A stretch of 64,000 nt of DNA from Lacticaseibacillus songhuajiangensis (GCF_003946025.1 NZ_RHNR01000003.1:1-64000); one strand, 5' to 3'. Positions 26,026-35,437 are shown, numbered from the stretch's first letter. Notes: generated by a model from the letters alone, not told the origin. Translations and numbers: made by a program.

Positions 26026-26796
26026 TTAGTTAACAGTAGTTATGACCTGCGTCAGCTTCTCGTAGTCGCTGCGCTGGTCGTCGTCAATGCCCGTATCGGT
26101 AATCAATCCATCCACATCCGCCAGATTGTAGAAGCCGTAAAAGTCTTCCGTATCGAGCTTGGTGTGGTCGGAAACAATGTACCGGGTTCGCGCATTATTC
26201 AGTGCGAGACGCTGAATCTGTCCCTCATCCGCGTTGGCGTTGCTGACAATGTTGTCGCAAACCCCGTTCGCGGAAACAAAAGCCTTGGCCATCCGCAACT
26301 TCTCGAGCGTCTCAGTTGCCAAGTTTCCTATAAAGGCACCGCTACGTTCACGGTACGCCCCGCCGACCAAACACAATTCGTAACGATCTGCCTTGCTCTT
26401 GAGACTCTCAAAAACAGGCAGACTGTTCGTCACGATGCGCAGGTCGGACACGGTCAGGTAATCGGCAATGAATTCGTTCGTTGTGCCGGGACCGAGATAG
26501 ACGGTATCCCCGGATTCAATCAGTCCCGCTACTAAGGAAGCAATCTGCCGCTTTTCATCAACGTGCAGGTCCCGCTTCTCCAGTCGTGAGAGTTCTTGAT
26601 CCTGGTTCTGCGCCAGGCGCGGACTTTGCGCACCGCCGTGAACCCGAATGATTGCGTTGTTCTCAGCCAGTTCCGCCAAATCGCGCCGCACGGTCATGGT
26701 CGAAACATTCAGTTCCTCACCAATTTCGTTGACGGTTATGATTCCTTTACGATCCACCAGGTTGCGAATCGTAAGTAGTCGCTGTCTTTTAAGCAC
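26026..26796 (-). CDS. lacR: DeoR family repressor (LacR-like)
   Basis: DeoR/LacR-type regulator of about 256 residues. The N-terminal HTH includes [28 protein letters not shown]. The sensor domain has [13 protein letters not shown]. It probably senses tagatose-6-phosphate or a related intermediate and represses both divergent units. I favour the GTG at 26796 ([15 protein letters not shown]): the full anti-SD match GGAGGTGAT ends 7 bases before it. The upstream ATG at 26805 lies inside that match. Confidence 0.88.
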   Translation of the reverse strand: MLKRQRLLTIRNLVDRKGIITVNEIGEELNVSTMTVRRDLAELAENNAIIRVHGGAQSPRLAQNQDQELSRLEKRDLHVDEKRQIASLVAGLIESGDTVYLGPGTTNEFIADYLTVSDLRIVTNSLPVFESLKSKADRYELCLVGGAYRERSGAFIGNLATETLEKLRMAKAFVSANGVCDNIVSNANADEGQIQRLALNNARTRYIVSDHTKLDTEDFYGFYNLADVDGLITDTGIDDDQRSDYEKLTQVITTVN

Positions 26797-27044
26797 CTCT
26801 TGCATCACCTCCGTATATATAGGAGAAAACGTTTGCCGCAAAATTTTGTAGCGCTTGCGGCCGCCCCTTTCTCTCTATATATGGACATCATCCGTGAACT
26901 AAAACCAGCTGTAGCGGGCTTAGTTCGCTTTTGTTCTGTTTTGTTTACTTATTGGTACGTCACTAAATTACCACCGCGTGAAAGCCCTGTCAAGCGTATT
27001 TAAGCGTTCACCGAAAACGTTTCAAAAAAGTTTTGATACAGGGG

Positions 27045-27072
27045 TTGACGCATGGAAGCGCTTGTATATAAT
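27045..27072 (+). promoter_or_regulatory. gatABC promoter with internal cre-like site
   Basis: TTGACG, 16 bp, TATAAT. TGGAAGCGCTTGTA (27053-27066) fits cre at 11 of 14 and fills the spacer, which predicts CcpA repression. AAAACGTTT half-sites occur at 26826 near lacR and at 27015. They could be LacR or CcpA operators of this divergent region (26842-27127), which otherwise holds no gene. Confidence 0.65.
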
Positions 27073-27127
27073 TAAAAGTGTAATCCGGTGAACACAAACG
27101 AACAAAAATTAACGGAGGTGAAGCCGC

Positions 27128-27625
27128 ATGCCAAATACGACAAGCAACACGCTGTTCGATCCCACTGCGGTGTTCGTCAGCGAACAAACAACTCAAGAGG
27201 GAGTCTTCAAGGAAGTTTCCGACAAGCTCCTCGAGATGAAGTACGTTAAGCCTGAGTTCCTCAAGAACCTGGCAGAACGGGAAAAGAACTACCCTACTGG
27301 GATTGATATGTCGGTCGTCAACCCTGACTACCCCAACATCGCAATTCCCCACACGGAAGGTAATTTCGTCAACGTGCGTATGATTGTTCCTATTAAGTTG
27401 GCTCACCCTGTTGAGTTCGGGAACATGATTGATCCTAGTCAGCATTTCCAGGTTTCGTTTTTGTTCATGATTTTGAACAATGACCCAGATGGCCAGGCAA
27501 ACGTTCTTTCCGAGATTATGGGCTTCCTGACCACGACCCCTGCCGAAGACCTGCAAAACTTCCTCGGCGAGACCAACAAGGCAGCCATCTACTCGTTCCT
27601 CAACACCTATTTCAATCAGGATTAA
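27128..27625 (+). CDS. gatA: PTS galactitol/galactose-family IIA
   Basis: 165-residue IIA of the galactitol (Gat) family, phospho-histidine His75 in NIAIPHTEG. It passes phosphate from HPr to GatB. GGAGGTG precedes the start. Beside lacRABC the system is more likely to bring in galactose (as galactose-6-phosphate) than galactitol, because no galactitol-1-phosphate dehydrogenase is present here. That substrate is inference. The gene opens the gatABC operon divergent from lacR. Confidence 0.92.
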   Translation: MPNTTSNTLFDPTAVFVSEQTTQEGVFKEVSDKLLEMKYVKPEFLKNLAEREKNYPTGIDMSVVNPDYPNIAIPHTEGNFVNVRMIVPIKLAHPVEFGNMIDPSQHFQVSFLFMILNNDPDGQANVLSEIMGFLTTTPAEDLQNFLGETNKAAIYSFLNTYFNQD

Positions 27626-27648
27626 ACATACCTTAGGAGGTAACTATT

Positions 27649-27954
27649 ATGATCAAGATTCTTGCAGCTTGCGGTGCCGGTGTTAACTCCAGCCACCAGA
27701 TTAAGGACGCTTTGGAAAAGGAAATGAAGAGCCGCGGCTATGATGTACACTGCGACGCTGTCATGGTAAAGGATGTCAACGAAGAATTGCTCTCCAACTA
27801 CGACATCTACGCACAGATTGCCAAGACTGACATGTCCTTCACACCAAAGATTCCAGTTGTTGACGCAGGTGCTATCCTCTACCGGATGCCAGCTATGGCA
27901 AAGCCTGTTTACGACAATGTCGAGAAGGTTATTAAGGAAAAGGGTTTGAAGTAA
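27649..27954 (+). CDS. gatB: PTS galactitol/galactose-family IIB
   Basis: 101-residue IIB with the phospho-cysteine Cys8 in ILAACGAGVNSS. The fold and length suit the galactitol family. It lies 23 bases after gatA with GGAGG before ATG. A 14-bp GC-rich hairpin follows the gene and precedes gatC, which may adjust the amount of the soluble subunits relative to the permease. Confidence 0.93.
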   Translation: MIKILAACGAGVNSSHQIKDALEKEMKSRGYDVHCDAVMVKDVNEELLSNYDIYAQIAKTDMSFTPKIPVVDAGAILYRMPAMAKPVYDNVEKVIKEKGLK

Positions 27955-27975
27955 ACAACTTTTTCCAGTTAACGG

Positions 27976-28011
27976 GGCAGGCGACCTAGTCACTGAGCTA
28001 GGTCGCCTGCC
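27976..28011 (+). promoter_or_regulatory. Intra-operon hairpin between gatB and gatC
   Basis: Perfect 14-bp stem GGCAGGCGACCTAG/CTAGGTCGCCTGCC with no T-run after it. This reads better as an RNA-stabilising or processing structure than as a terminator. Confidence 0.55.
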
Positions 28012-28120
28012 GTCATGAGCAATGGGTTCCATTTTTTATTAAAGTTCCACCAGTACCAAAATTTCATTTTTCACTATTTGTTGTTGCTATTGTTCACATT
28101 TGCTAAGGAGTGACAGACTT

Positions 28121-29563
28121 ATGTTGGATTTCCTAATTCACTGGTCTAACGTCATCTTCAAACCAATCATTGATCTGGGTGCTGCCCCGATTATGTTGAT
28201 TGTCTTGACCTTGATTGCTTGGGCCGTGGGGGTTAACTTCTTCCACGCTTTGGAGGGTGGTATCAAGCTCGCCATTGCCCTCACTGGTATTTCTAGTATC
28301 ATCAACTTGCTGACCAACGCGTTCCAGCCAGCCGTTGTGGCCTTTGTTAAGGCTACAGGGCTGCACCTGGGCACCACTGACCTGGGGTGGGCACCACTGG
28401 CGACCATCACCTGGGGATCACCATACACGCTATTTTTCTTACTGATTATCGTGATCGTCAACATCATCATGCTGACACTGAAGGTTACGGACACACTGGA
28501 TGTTGATATTTTCGATATCTGGCACCTTTCCTTCACCGCCCTGCTCGCCATCTACTTTGGTGCCAACCTGCTGACGGCCAGCATCCTCATCATCTTCATC
28601 GGGGTTCTCAAGATTATCAACTCCGACCTTATGAAGCCAACGTTCAACGACCTGTTGGACAACTGGGACAACCCAATGACTTCTACTCACTTGAACTACA
28701 TGATGAACCCTATCATCATGGTCTTTAACAAGATTTTCGATGTTGTCTTCCCATGGCTCGACAAGTACGACTTTGACGCTGCCAAGCTGAACGAAAAGAT
28801 TGGGTTCTGGGGTTCACGTTTTGCCATTGGTGTTTACCTGGGGATCTTCATTGGTCTGCTGGGCCGTCAGCCTATTGGCAACATCTTTACCCTCGCATTC
28901 ACAGCTGCAACCTGCTTGGAGCTGTTTAGCATCATCGGTTCTTGGTTTATCGCTTCTGTTGAACCTCTTTCTCAGGGGATCACAGACTTTGCTACTAAGC
29001 ACCTTAACGGTCGTGTCTTCAACATCGGACTTGACTGGCCATTCATCGCCGGCCGTGCTGAAGTTTGGGCAGCCTGCAACGTGATGGCACCTATCATGCT
29101 GCTTGAAGCCCTGGTACTGCCAGGCAACACAATTCTGCCACTTGGTGGGATCATCGGGATGGGTGTTGCACCTGCCCTCCTGATCGTAACCCGTGGCCGT
29201 CTGCTCCGGATGATTATCATCGGTGCTATCGAACTTCCACTCTTCCTGTGGGCCGGCACACTTTCCGCACCATTCGTTACGAAGACTGCGCTGAAGATTG
29301 CGCCTAAGATGGTTCCTGCACACGCACTGATTTCTTCCTCCACTAAGGAAGGTCCTATCGAACAGTTCCTGGCTATCTTACTTGGTAAGGGTCAGGCTGG
29401 CGATATGAAGATGTTGATGTTCTTTGCTCTTGCAATCGTTGCATACACCCTCGTCTTCCTGTGGTACCGTCACGAAATGCTCAAGCGTAACACTGAATAC
29501 GCTAAGCAGGGCTTCAAGGTTAACCCAGACGTTATGCTGAAGGACAAGGCTGCTGCTAAGTAA
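28121..29563 (+). CDS. gatC: PTS galactitol/galactose-family IIC permease
   Basis: Membrane permease of 480 residues, GatC/SgcC family, with about ten hydrophobic segments and the loop around MNPIIMVFNKIFDVVFPWLD. ATG 28121 (MLDFLIHWSNVIFKPIID) has AGGAG 10 bases upstream. It transports and, with GatB, phosphorylates the sugar. The presence of lacABC nearby favours galactose. A terminator follows, then repeat R3. Confidence 0.93.
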   Translation: MLDFLIHWSNVIFKPIIDLGAAPIMLIVLTLIAWAVGVNFFHALEGGIKLAIALTGISSIINLLTNAFQPAVVAFVKATGLHLGTTDLGWAPLATITWGSPYTLFFLLIIVIVNIIMLTLKVTDTLDVDIFDIWHLSFTALLAIYFGANLLTASILIIFIGVLKIINSDLMKPTFNDLLDNWDNPMTSTHLNYMMNPIIMVFNKIFDVVFPWLDKYDFDAAKLNEKIGFWGSRFAIGVYLGIFIGLLGRQPIGNIFTLAFTAATCLELFSIIGSWFIASVEPLSQGITDFATKHLNGRVFNIGLDWPFIAGRAEVWAACNVMAPIMLLEALVLPGNTILPLGGIIGMGVAPALLIVTRGRLLRMIIIGAIELPLFLWAGTLSAPFVTKTALKIAPKMVPAHALISSSTKEGPIEQFLAILLGKGQAGDMKMLMFFALAIVAYTLVFLWYRHEMLKRNTEYAKQGFKVNPDVMLKDKAAAK

Positions 29564-29590
29564 GTCTTTCCACTCCTGCACTAAACCTTT

Positions 29591-29620
29591 AAACACCCAC
29601 TCTCCGGAGTGGGTGTTTTT
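29591..29620 (+). terminator. Terminator after gatC
   Basis: AAACACCCACTC/GAGTGGGTGTTT stem with T-run. It directly precedes repeat R3. Confidence 0.9.
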
Positions 29621-29626
29621 GTGTTA

Positions 29627-30426
29627 CCGTCCGCGAGGATGGCTTCCGTGAAAATAGGCCGAAGGTCGGGCCTGGGGCAGATTTGCTTCGCGGGCAGGAA
29701 CTCCGTTAGCGGGGACCGTTTCAGCCGGCCGCGCCGTCTTCCACTGGGGATATTGCCACAAGCCCAGCGTCAATCTCCCGCTCCCGATAAAATAGGTGGT
29801 GTACACCCGACGAAAATCACGTCAGGAATACACCACCTATTTTATTTTCGCTAACTCCGTCCCTGCCCGCTACGCCAATCCACCCCAGACCCTAAGTTCA
29901 TTCATGATACTGTGGTGGTGAAATTTCCACCCAACGTTAAGTCGAAGATTTCTTATTCTGCGCAATGTGACACATCAACGAACCGGCGGATACAGTAACA
30001 ATGCATGGACATCTTCTGTCACCGTAATTTCAATCTCCCACTGACGTCAGTATGACTTGAAACTGCTACGCAATTGTTAATCGTTCCGTCTCCACTAAGT
30101 AACGTGTCGGCCACGGAGGTGGTGGTGTGGCTTGGGCGAAACGCAGGGAACGGAGTCGGGCGAAAAGATGATTGTTTGGAGACACGACGGCCGTACTTGC
30201 CGGCGTGGCTGCACACAATCATCTCGGGAGCGCTGAGTTGACGCCGTTCTTGCGGCAACTCAGCCAGTGAGAGACTTTAGGCTCGAACGGTCCCCGCCCG
30301 ACGTAGTTCCCGGAGCGCAGCCCAAGCGCACCACCGCCGGAGTTGCCGACCCCACCTAACGGTGATCTGAAAACACCGCAGAGGCCGGCGTGACTTCGTC
30401 ACTGAAACGCTGACGCTGACGGACAG
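29627..30426 (+). repeat. Structured intergenic repeat element, copy R3
   Basis: An 800-bp relative of R2 in the same orientation. The right end has CGCTGACGGACAG, while the left end is trimmed (CCGTCCGCGAGGATGG), lacking about 20 bases of the R2 terminal repeat. Module A keeps the outer arms and its terminal stem (29787-29803 with 29829-29845) is 17 bp perfect but different in sequence from R2. Module B shares the GATGATTGT/ACAATCATC inner stem and the GAGTTG/CAACTC arm with R2. The middle segment (about 29960-30090) resembles R4, not R2. It lies between gatC and sstT and contains no gene. Confidence 0.85.
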
Positions 30427-30455
30427 CGATAATTAAAGTTTTTCACAAAAAAGTG

Positions 30456-30483
30456 TTGCATTTTCTGATAGTTCTGCCATAAT
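30456..30483 (+). promoter_or_regulatory. sstT promoter
   Basis: TTGCAT, 16 bp, CATAAT, directly downstream of repeat R3 and 102 bases before the start codon. Confidence 0.6.
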
Positions 30484-30584
30484 GCTCATATACCATAAAC
30501 ACATGTATACGAAATCATTACAAATTCAAATATCCAAGAACACGTGTGCTTATATATCGAACGAACTTTATGGAGGGATTGTCT

Positions 30585-31886
30585 ATGTTTCAACGTTATC
30601 GCAGCGTATCACTCATCGTACGCATTTTCATCGGGATTATTATCGGGGTTATCCTCGGTCTGACACTCCCTTCAGTAACGGCAATCAACCTCCTCGGTGA
30701 CCTCTTCGTTGGTGCCCTTAAGGCGATTGCCCCGCTGCTGGTGTTCATGCTCATCCTGGCAGCCGTTTCCAAGTACGACTCCAAGTCCAAAAACCACTTC
30801 GGATCAGTGGTCACCATGTACATCAGCGCCACTCTCGTTGCCGCACTGGCAGCTGTTGGCGCTTCCTACATTTTCAAAATCCACCTGATTTTGCCACAGG
30901 CCACCATGGCTGCTTCCAAGGCACCCCAGGACTTGGGCAAGGTCATCTCCAACTTGCTCACAACTGCCGTCAGCAACCCTGTTGGCGCCCTCGTGAACGC
31001 CAACTACCTGACCATCCTCTTCTGGGGTCTCATCATTGGTTTTGGTCTGCGCCACGCTAAGACTGGCACCAAGCAGGTCATTGCCGACTTCTCCACCACG
31101 ATTGAAAAAACCGCCCAGTTCATCATTGAATTCGCACCATTTGGGATTGTGGGGCTGCTGCACAACTCCATCGCCACGACTGGTTTTGCCGGTATCGCCC
31201 GTTATGGGCAACTGGTTGCCCTGCTGGTTGGGACCATGGTCTTCACCTACCTAGTGGTTTACTCCTTCATGGTTTGGCTGATGACGCATCAGAACCCATT
31301 CCCACTGGTATTTTGGACGCTGAAAGTTTCTGGTATCCCCGCCTTCTTCACCCGTTCATCCGCCGTTAACATCCCAGTTAACATGCAAGCCTGTGCCGAT
31401 CTTGGCTTGAACGAAAAGTCTTATGCTGTGTCCATCGCCCTTGGTGGGACTGCTAACTCCGGTGGTGCTGCCATCACCGTTTCCATTATGACTTTGGCCG
31501 CAGCGAACACATTGGGCATTCACGTCTCCTTCCCACTGGCACTGCTTCTGTGCATCCTGAGCGCCGTTTCCGCCACCGGTTCATCAGGCATTGCCGGTGG
31601 CTCCCTGCTCCTGATTCCAATGGCCGCTAGTCTCTTTGGTATCAACAATGACATCGCCATGCAGGTTGTGGCTATTGGATTCATCATCGGGGTGATCCAG
31701 GACTCTGTTGAAACCGCCGTTAACTCAGCCTCTGACCTCCTGTTCACCGCCACCGCTGAGTACCACGACCTGATGAAGGAAGGCCACCCCGTTAATATTC
31801 GTGAGGCCGTCCGCAAAGCCAACGCCAAGCGCGGCGACGCAGACGAGAAGGCTGTTGCTGTCACTGATGGCGACGTTGCCCAGTAA
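30585..31886 (+). CDS. sstT: Serine/threonine:Na+ symporter SstT
   Basis: Dicarboxylate/amino acid:cation symporter family, SstT branch, 433 residues. Features are the N-terminal SLIVRIFIGIIIGVILGLTLP, the serine-rich re-entrant loop FFTRSSAVNIPVNM, and NSGGAAITVSIMTLA, ending with a polar tail. It takes up serine and threonine with sodium. ATG 30585 has GGAGGG 8 bases upstream. It is monocistronic. Confidence 0.93.
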   Translation: MFQRYRSVSLIVRIFIGIIIGVILGLTLPSVTAINLLGDLFVGALKAIAPLLVFMLILAAVSKYDSKSKNHFGSVVTMYISATLVAALAAVGASYIFKIHLILPQATMAASKAPQDLGKVISNLLTTAVSNPVGALVNANYLTILFWGLIIGFGLRHAKTGTKQVIADFSTTIEKTAQFIIEFAPFGIVGLLHNSIATTGFAGIARYGQLVALLVGTMVFTYLVVYSFMVWLMTHQNPFPLVFWTLKVSGIPAFFTRSSAVNIPVNMQACADLGLNEKSYAVSIALGGTANSGGAAITVSIMTLAAANTLGIHVSFPLALLLCILSAVSATGSSGIAGGSLLLIPMAASLFGINNDIAMQVVAIGFIIGVIQDSVETAVNSASDLLFTATAEYHDLMKEGHPVNIREAVRKANAKRGDADEKAVAVTDGDVAQ

Positions 31887-31953
31887 TTAATCCCTCCCCG
31901 AATAAGACAGTAAAAAAGGGGCTATGCCAAAAGGCAGTTAGCGCCACAACATA

Positions 31954-32007
31954 CAAACAGGCACCGGCCGGAATTCTTTAGGATTCTGGCCGGTGCCTGT
32001 TTGTTTT
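31954..32007. terminator. Terminator after sstT
   Basis: CAAACAGGCACCGGCC/GGCCGGTGCCTGTTTG long stem followed by TTTTT. The stretch 31887-31953 before it has no gene. Confidence 0.85.
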
Positions 32008-32057
32008 TAAGGAAGCCCTTCGGTGTCCGTTACACTTAGTCACGAATAAATTAGTCA

Positions 32058-32088
32058 CAAAAAAATCGCCGCACGGTGCGCGACGATT
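32058..32088 (-). terminator. Terminator of the 117-residue membrane protein gene
   Basis: AATCGTCGCGC/GTGCGGCGATT stem followed by TTTTT on the minus strand. Confidence 0.7.
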
Positions 32089-32094
32089 ATCGGC

Positions 32095-32448
32095 TCAGAG
32101 TTGCTGCTTGAGCTTTTTATTCAGATTGTCATTATGAAACTCAGAAGCCTTTTGCGCAGCGGCTTGGGCCTCATGCTGTTTCACCTGCTCGGGTGTCATC
32201 CCAGCAGTACGAATCGAACTGGCGGTCCGGAATGCCTTGTGAACCCGCATAAAGCGCTTATCAAGACGCAGCACCCGATAGAGTGCGAGTGCGACCACGC
32301 CAAGCGTCGCCAGCGTCACGTAGGTGTTGTTGAACGCCCGCTGCGCGTAGCCCATGGCGATCACGGCGGCACCCCAGAAAATGTACGTGATCATCGTTTT
32401 ACGGTCTGGCGCCTGCTGTGCGGCTTTTTTGCTATGTTTATCTGCCAT
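32095..32448 (-). CDS. Hypothetical membrane protein, 117 residues
   Basis: Not assigned to a named family. The N terminus is basic. Two adjacent membrane segments (about 19-37 and 43-61, TMITYIFWGAAVIAMGYA and TLATLGVVALALYRVL) are followed by a long Gln/Ala/Lys-rich helical tail (about 75-117) that could form a coiled coil in the cytoplasm. AAGGAGG precedes the ATG. It is monocistronic, and several lactobacilli have similar short proteins. Confidence 0.75.
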   Translation of the reverse strand: MADKHSKKAAQQAPDRKTMITYIFWGAAVIAMGYAQRAFNNTYVTLATLGVVALALYRVLRLDKRFMRVHKAFRTASSIRTAGMTPEQVKQHEAQAAAQKASEFHNDNLNKKLKQQL

Positions 32449-32610
32449 GGTATTTCCTCCTTAACAACCGGTTCGTTCCGGCCTTTCACAACAACATTAT
32501 ACCGCAAAGTAAGCGCTGACAACAGACCTAAATAAACATTTTCGAACAACAAAACGCAGGCCAGCACAGCCGGGGTTTGAACAAATTAGAGGCTTTGTCT
32601 ACGCATTAAG

Positions 32611-32624
32611 AACAAACGTTTACA
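32611..32624. promoter_or_regulatory. cre-like site before the amino acid permease
   Basis: AACAAACGTTTACA agrees with the cre consensus at 11 of 14 positions, about 75 bases before the start of the permease gene. The assignment is tentative. Confidence 0.4.
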
Positions 32625-32697
32625 CAATCAGGGCAAACTGGTACAGTAGTACCTATTGTAGCGTTTTGTGACGTAAAAACTCAGGAAGGAAACCAGC

Positions 32698-34065
32698 ATG
32701 CAACGAAAACTCAGTGCACGACACATGCAGATGATTGCCCTCGGGGGCACGATTGGAGTAGGGCTCTTCATGGGGGCCAACTCGACAATCAAGTGGACCG
32801 GACCCTCAGTCCTGCTGGCGTACATCCTCGCCGGTATGTTCCTCTACCTCATCATGCGTGCACTGGGCGAGATGCTCTACGTTGATCCCACCACTGGGTC
32901 TTTTGCCAAATTCGCCACGGAATACATGCACCCCATCTTCGGTTACCTGACGGCCTGGAGCAATATTTTCCAATTCCTCGTCGTCGGCATGTCCGAAATG
33001 ATTGCCATCGGTCAGTACTTCGAATTCTGGTGGCCGAACCTGCCGGCGTGGCTGCCCGGACTCATCGCTATCATCACCTTGGTACTCGCCAACCTGATTT
33101 CGGTCAAAATGTTCGGCGAACTTGAATTCTGGTTCGCGCTCGTTAAGGTGGTCACCATCGTCCTGATGATTATCGCGGGTCTGGGGCTGATTATCTTTGG
33201 CATCGGTAACGGCGGTCACCCCATCGGCATCAGCAACCTCTGGACGCACGGTGGCTTCTTCGCGCATGGCGCTAGTGGTTTCCTCTTCGCCCTCTCCATT
33301 GTTCTCGGTTCCTACCAAGGGGTGGAACTGCTCGGCATTACGGCTGGCGAGGCGGAAGACCCGCAGCCAACCATCGTTAAGGCCGTTAAGGACACCGTTG
33401 GCCGCATTCTCATCTTCTACGTTGGCGCCATCTTCGTGATTGTGGCCGTCTACCCGTGGGATCAGCTGAGCAACCTCGGTTCACCATTCGTCCAGACTTT
33501 TGCAAAAGTCGGCATTACCTTCGCGGCGGGATTAGTCAACTTCGTAGTCATCACGGCGGCCCTGTCTGGCGCGAACTCTGGTATCTACTCTGCCAGCCGC
33601 ATGATCTACACACTCGCCGACAGCAAGCAACTGCCGCGCTTTTTCACCAAATTGAACCGGCATGGGGTACCGTTCTACCCCGTGGTCACGGTGGGCGCCG
33701 GCATCCTACTGGGTGTCATCCTGAACGCCCTTCTGCCGATTATCGCCCCGAGCGCTGGCAACGTATTCGTGCTCGTTTACAGTTCCAGCGTGCTCCCCGG
33801 CATGGTGCCGTGGTTCGTCATTTTGGTCAGCGAGACGCGCTTTCGCAAGGTGCACGCCGACAAAATGGCGGCGCACCCCTTCAAGATGCCTTTTGCCCCT
33901 TACAGTAATTACCTGACGCTTGCCTTCCTGGCACTCACGCTGGTCTTCATGGCGCTGAACCCCGAAACCCGCGTCTCCTTGCTCGTTGGGGTCATCTACC
34001 TAGGAATCATGACCGCTATTTATTTCCGGCGGCACCACAACCGGGAAGCATTTCCCGGGAAATAG
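32698..34065 (+). CDS. Amino acid permease (APC superfamily)
   Basis: 455-residue amino acid:proton permease with 12 expected helices. The N-terminal RHMQMIALGGTIGVGLFMG and GPSVLLAYILAG mark the AAT subfamily. GANSGIYSASRMIYTLA in the middle is the conserved loop of that group. It resembles gamma-aminobutyrate, lysine or aromatic permeases, but the substrate cannot be fixed. AGGAAGG lies before the start. It is monocistronic with a strong terminator. Confidence 0.92.
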   Translation: MQRKLSARHMQMIALGGTIGVGLFMGANSTIKWTGPSVLLAYILAGMFLYLIMRALGEMLYVDPTTGSFAKFATEYMHPIFGYLTAWSNIFQFLVVGMSEMIAIGQYFEFWWPNLPAWLPGLIAIITLVLANLISVKMFGELEFWFALVKVVTIVLMIIAGLGLIIFGIGNGGHPIGISNLWTHGGFFAHGASGFLFALSIVLGSYQGVELLGITAGEAEDPQPTIVKAVKDTVGRILIFYVGAIFVIVAVYPWDQLSNLGSPFVQTFAKVGITFAAGLVNFVVITAALSGANSGIYSASRMIYTLADSKQLPRFFTKLNRHGVPFYPVVTVGAGILLGVILNALLPIIAPSAGNVFVLVYSSSVLPGMVPWFVILVSETRFRKVHADKMAAHPFKMPFAPYSNYLTLAFLALTLVFMALNPETRVSLLVGVIYLGIMTAIYFRRHHNREAFPGK

Positions 34066-34077
34066 TTACTGATTAAG

Positions 34078-34107
34078 CGACTACCACAGCATGGTAGTCA
34101 CTTTTTT
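34078..34107 (+). terminator. Terminator after the amino acid permease
   Basis: GACTACCA/TGGTAGTC stem followed by seven T residues. Confidence 0.9.
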
Positions 34108-34218
34108 TATGCCTTTTACACCTTATTTTTGACCGTTCGCGCAAAAAACGTTTCTTTATTTCAGCTGAAGTTGTCTAATATAAACATAGCAATTAAACAA
34201 CAGAAAGGAGGTCAGCCC

Positions 34219-34665
34219 ATGCGTATTGAAACTGAGATTGACGACCAGCTTAGCGAGCCCGAAATCCACATTTGCGCCGCCAGCACCGACCCGCGGCTTG
34301 CCAGAATTCAGCAACTGCTCACCGCGACTTTTATGCAAACTCTCCCCTGTTATCAAGATAACAAGGAATACTTCATCCCGCTGGCGGACATTCTCTTTGT
34401 GGAAACTGACGCCCGCGTGCTCCAAGTACATACCGCGGACGATACATACAGCCGGAAGGACTCACTGCACGAAACCGGCGCGATTTTGCCCCCGTTTTTC
34501 CTGCAAATATCTAAATCAACCATCGTGAATCTCAATCAGGTCGGCGCCGTAACCCGCGCGATCACCAACTGCCTAGTTGAATTCCACGGTTCTTACAAAC
34601 AAGTTTACGCATCCCGCCGTTACTACAAACAACTCCTAACGGCGCTCAAAGAAATGAGGTTATGA
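34219..34665 (+). CDS. LytTR-domain DNA-binding protein
   Basis: 148 residues consisting mainly of a LytTR DNA-binding domain (about 48-146). Features are YFIPLADILFVETDARVLQVHT, a FFLQISKSTIVNLNQV segment and YKQVYASRRYYKQL near the end. It has no receiver domain, so it is a stand-alone LytTR regulator of the type often paired with a membrane partner that holds it inactive. GGAGG lies 8 bases before ATG 34219. It overlaps by start/stop proximity with the membrane gene downstream. Confidence 0.92.
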   Translation: MRIETEIDDQLSEPEIHICAASTDPRLARIQQLLTATFMQTLPCYQDNKEYFIPLADILFVETDARVLQVHTADDTYSRKDSLHETGAILPPFFLQISKSTIVNLNQVGAVTRAITNCLVEFHGSYKQVYASRRYYKQLLTALKEMRL

Positions 34666-34667
34666 TT

Positions 34668-35384
34668 ATGAATCAGAACATTAAAAATATCTTCGGTGGG
34701 CTGCTGCTGCTCGCATTCGCCGGTCTGATTTACGCCGATGCAACGGGCCAACTGGGCGGGCTGCACCTGTGGTCCTTATTCTTCACTTTCTGCTTCGGCG
34801 TCGAAGTCTTCAACGCACTCGGTAAACGCGACGTCGCCGAAACCTGCTTTAGTCTCGGCATTCTCGTCATCATTTGGCGCAAACAACTTGGCATTGGTAA
34901 TCTATCGATTTGGACACTGCTGGGCATCACAATTCTCGTCAGCATCGGCTTAGCAATGTTGCTGCGGCCGCTAACCCACAAATCCAAGCCGCAGCTTAGC
35001 TTTGCATTCAGCAAGACGCTCGGCGATAACAGCACCACAGTGGACACCGATGCAAACATTGCGATTAACACCCACATGAGCAGCACCACCCGTTACGTGC
35101 AATCTACCGATTTCAAGCGCGCCGACATTCAAGTTAATCTCGGCACGGCCAAGGTCTTCTTCGATCAAACCGCAATTACGAATAGCCCCGCCTACATTAA
35201 CATTGACGGTAATATCGGCGAGGTTGACCTCTACATTCCCCGCGACTGGCGAATTGAGAATCAGCTCAACACCTTCATCGGTGACATCAACATCAAGAGT
35301 AAAGACCAACCCACCCCTAATGGCCCCACCGTCATTCTGAGTGGCAACCTGCACATCGGGGACGTCGATGTCCACTATATCTAA
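34668..35384 (+). CDS. LiaF-like membrane protein paired with the LytTR regulator
   Basis: 238 residues. Four hydrophobic segments (about 8-25, 31-50, 57-74, 80-98) form a LiaI/LiaF-like membrane part. A C-terminal beta-helix-like domain (about 130-238) has repeated VNLGTAKVFFDQT, NIDGNIGEVDLYIP and FIGDINIKS, as in cell-envelope stress proteins. The start at 34668 has GAGG 8 bases upstream; an ATG at 34662 overlaps the lytTR stop. The pair probably senses membrane or envelope stress, with this protein as anti-regulator or sensor. Specific function is inferred. Confidence 0.82.
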   Translation: MNQNIKNIFGGLLLLAFAGLIYADATGQLGGLHLWSLFFTFCFGVEVFNALGKRDVAETCFSLGILVIIWRKQLGIGNLSIWTLLGITILVSIGLAMLLRPLTHKSKPQLSFAFSKTLGDNSTTVDTDANIAINTHMSSTTRYVQSTDFKRADIQVNLGTAKVFFDQTAITNSPAYINIDGNIGEVDLYIPRDWRIENQLNTFIGDINIKSKDQPTPNGPTVILSGNLHIGDVDVHYI

Positions 35385-35394
35385 CTAAACCAAA

Positions 35395-35436
35395 ATAAAG
35401 GGACACGCCGCGAATCGCCGGCGTATCCCTTTATTT
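35395..35436. terminator. Bidirectional terminator
   Basis: ATAAAGGGA.ACGCC/GGCGT.TCCCTTTAT stem shared by the LiaF-like gene and the convergent merR gene. Confidence 0.85.
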
Positions 35437-35437
35437 T

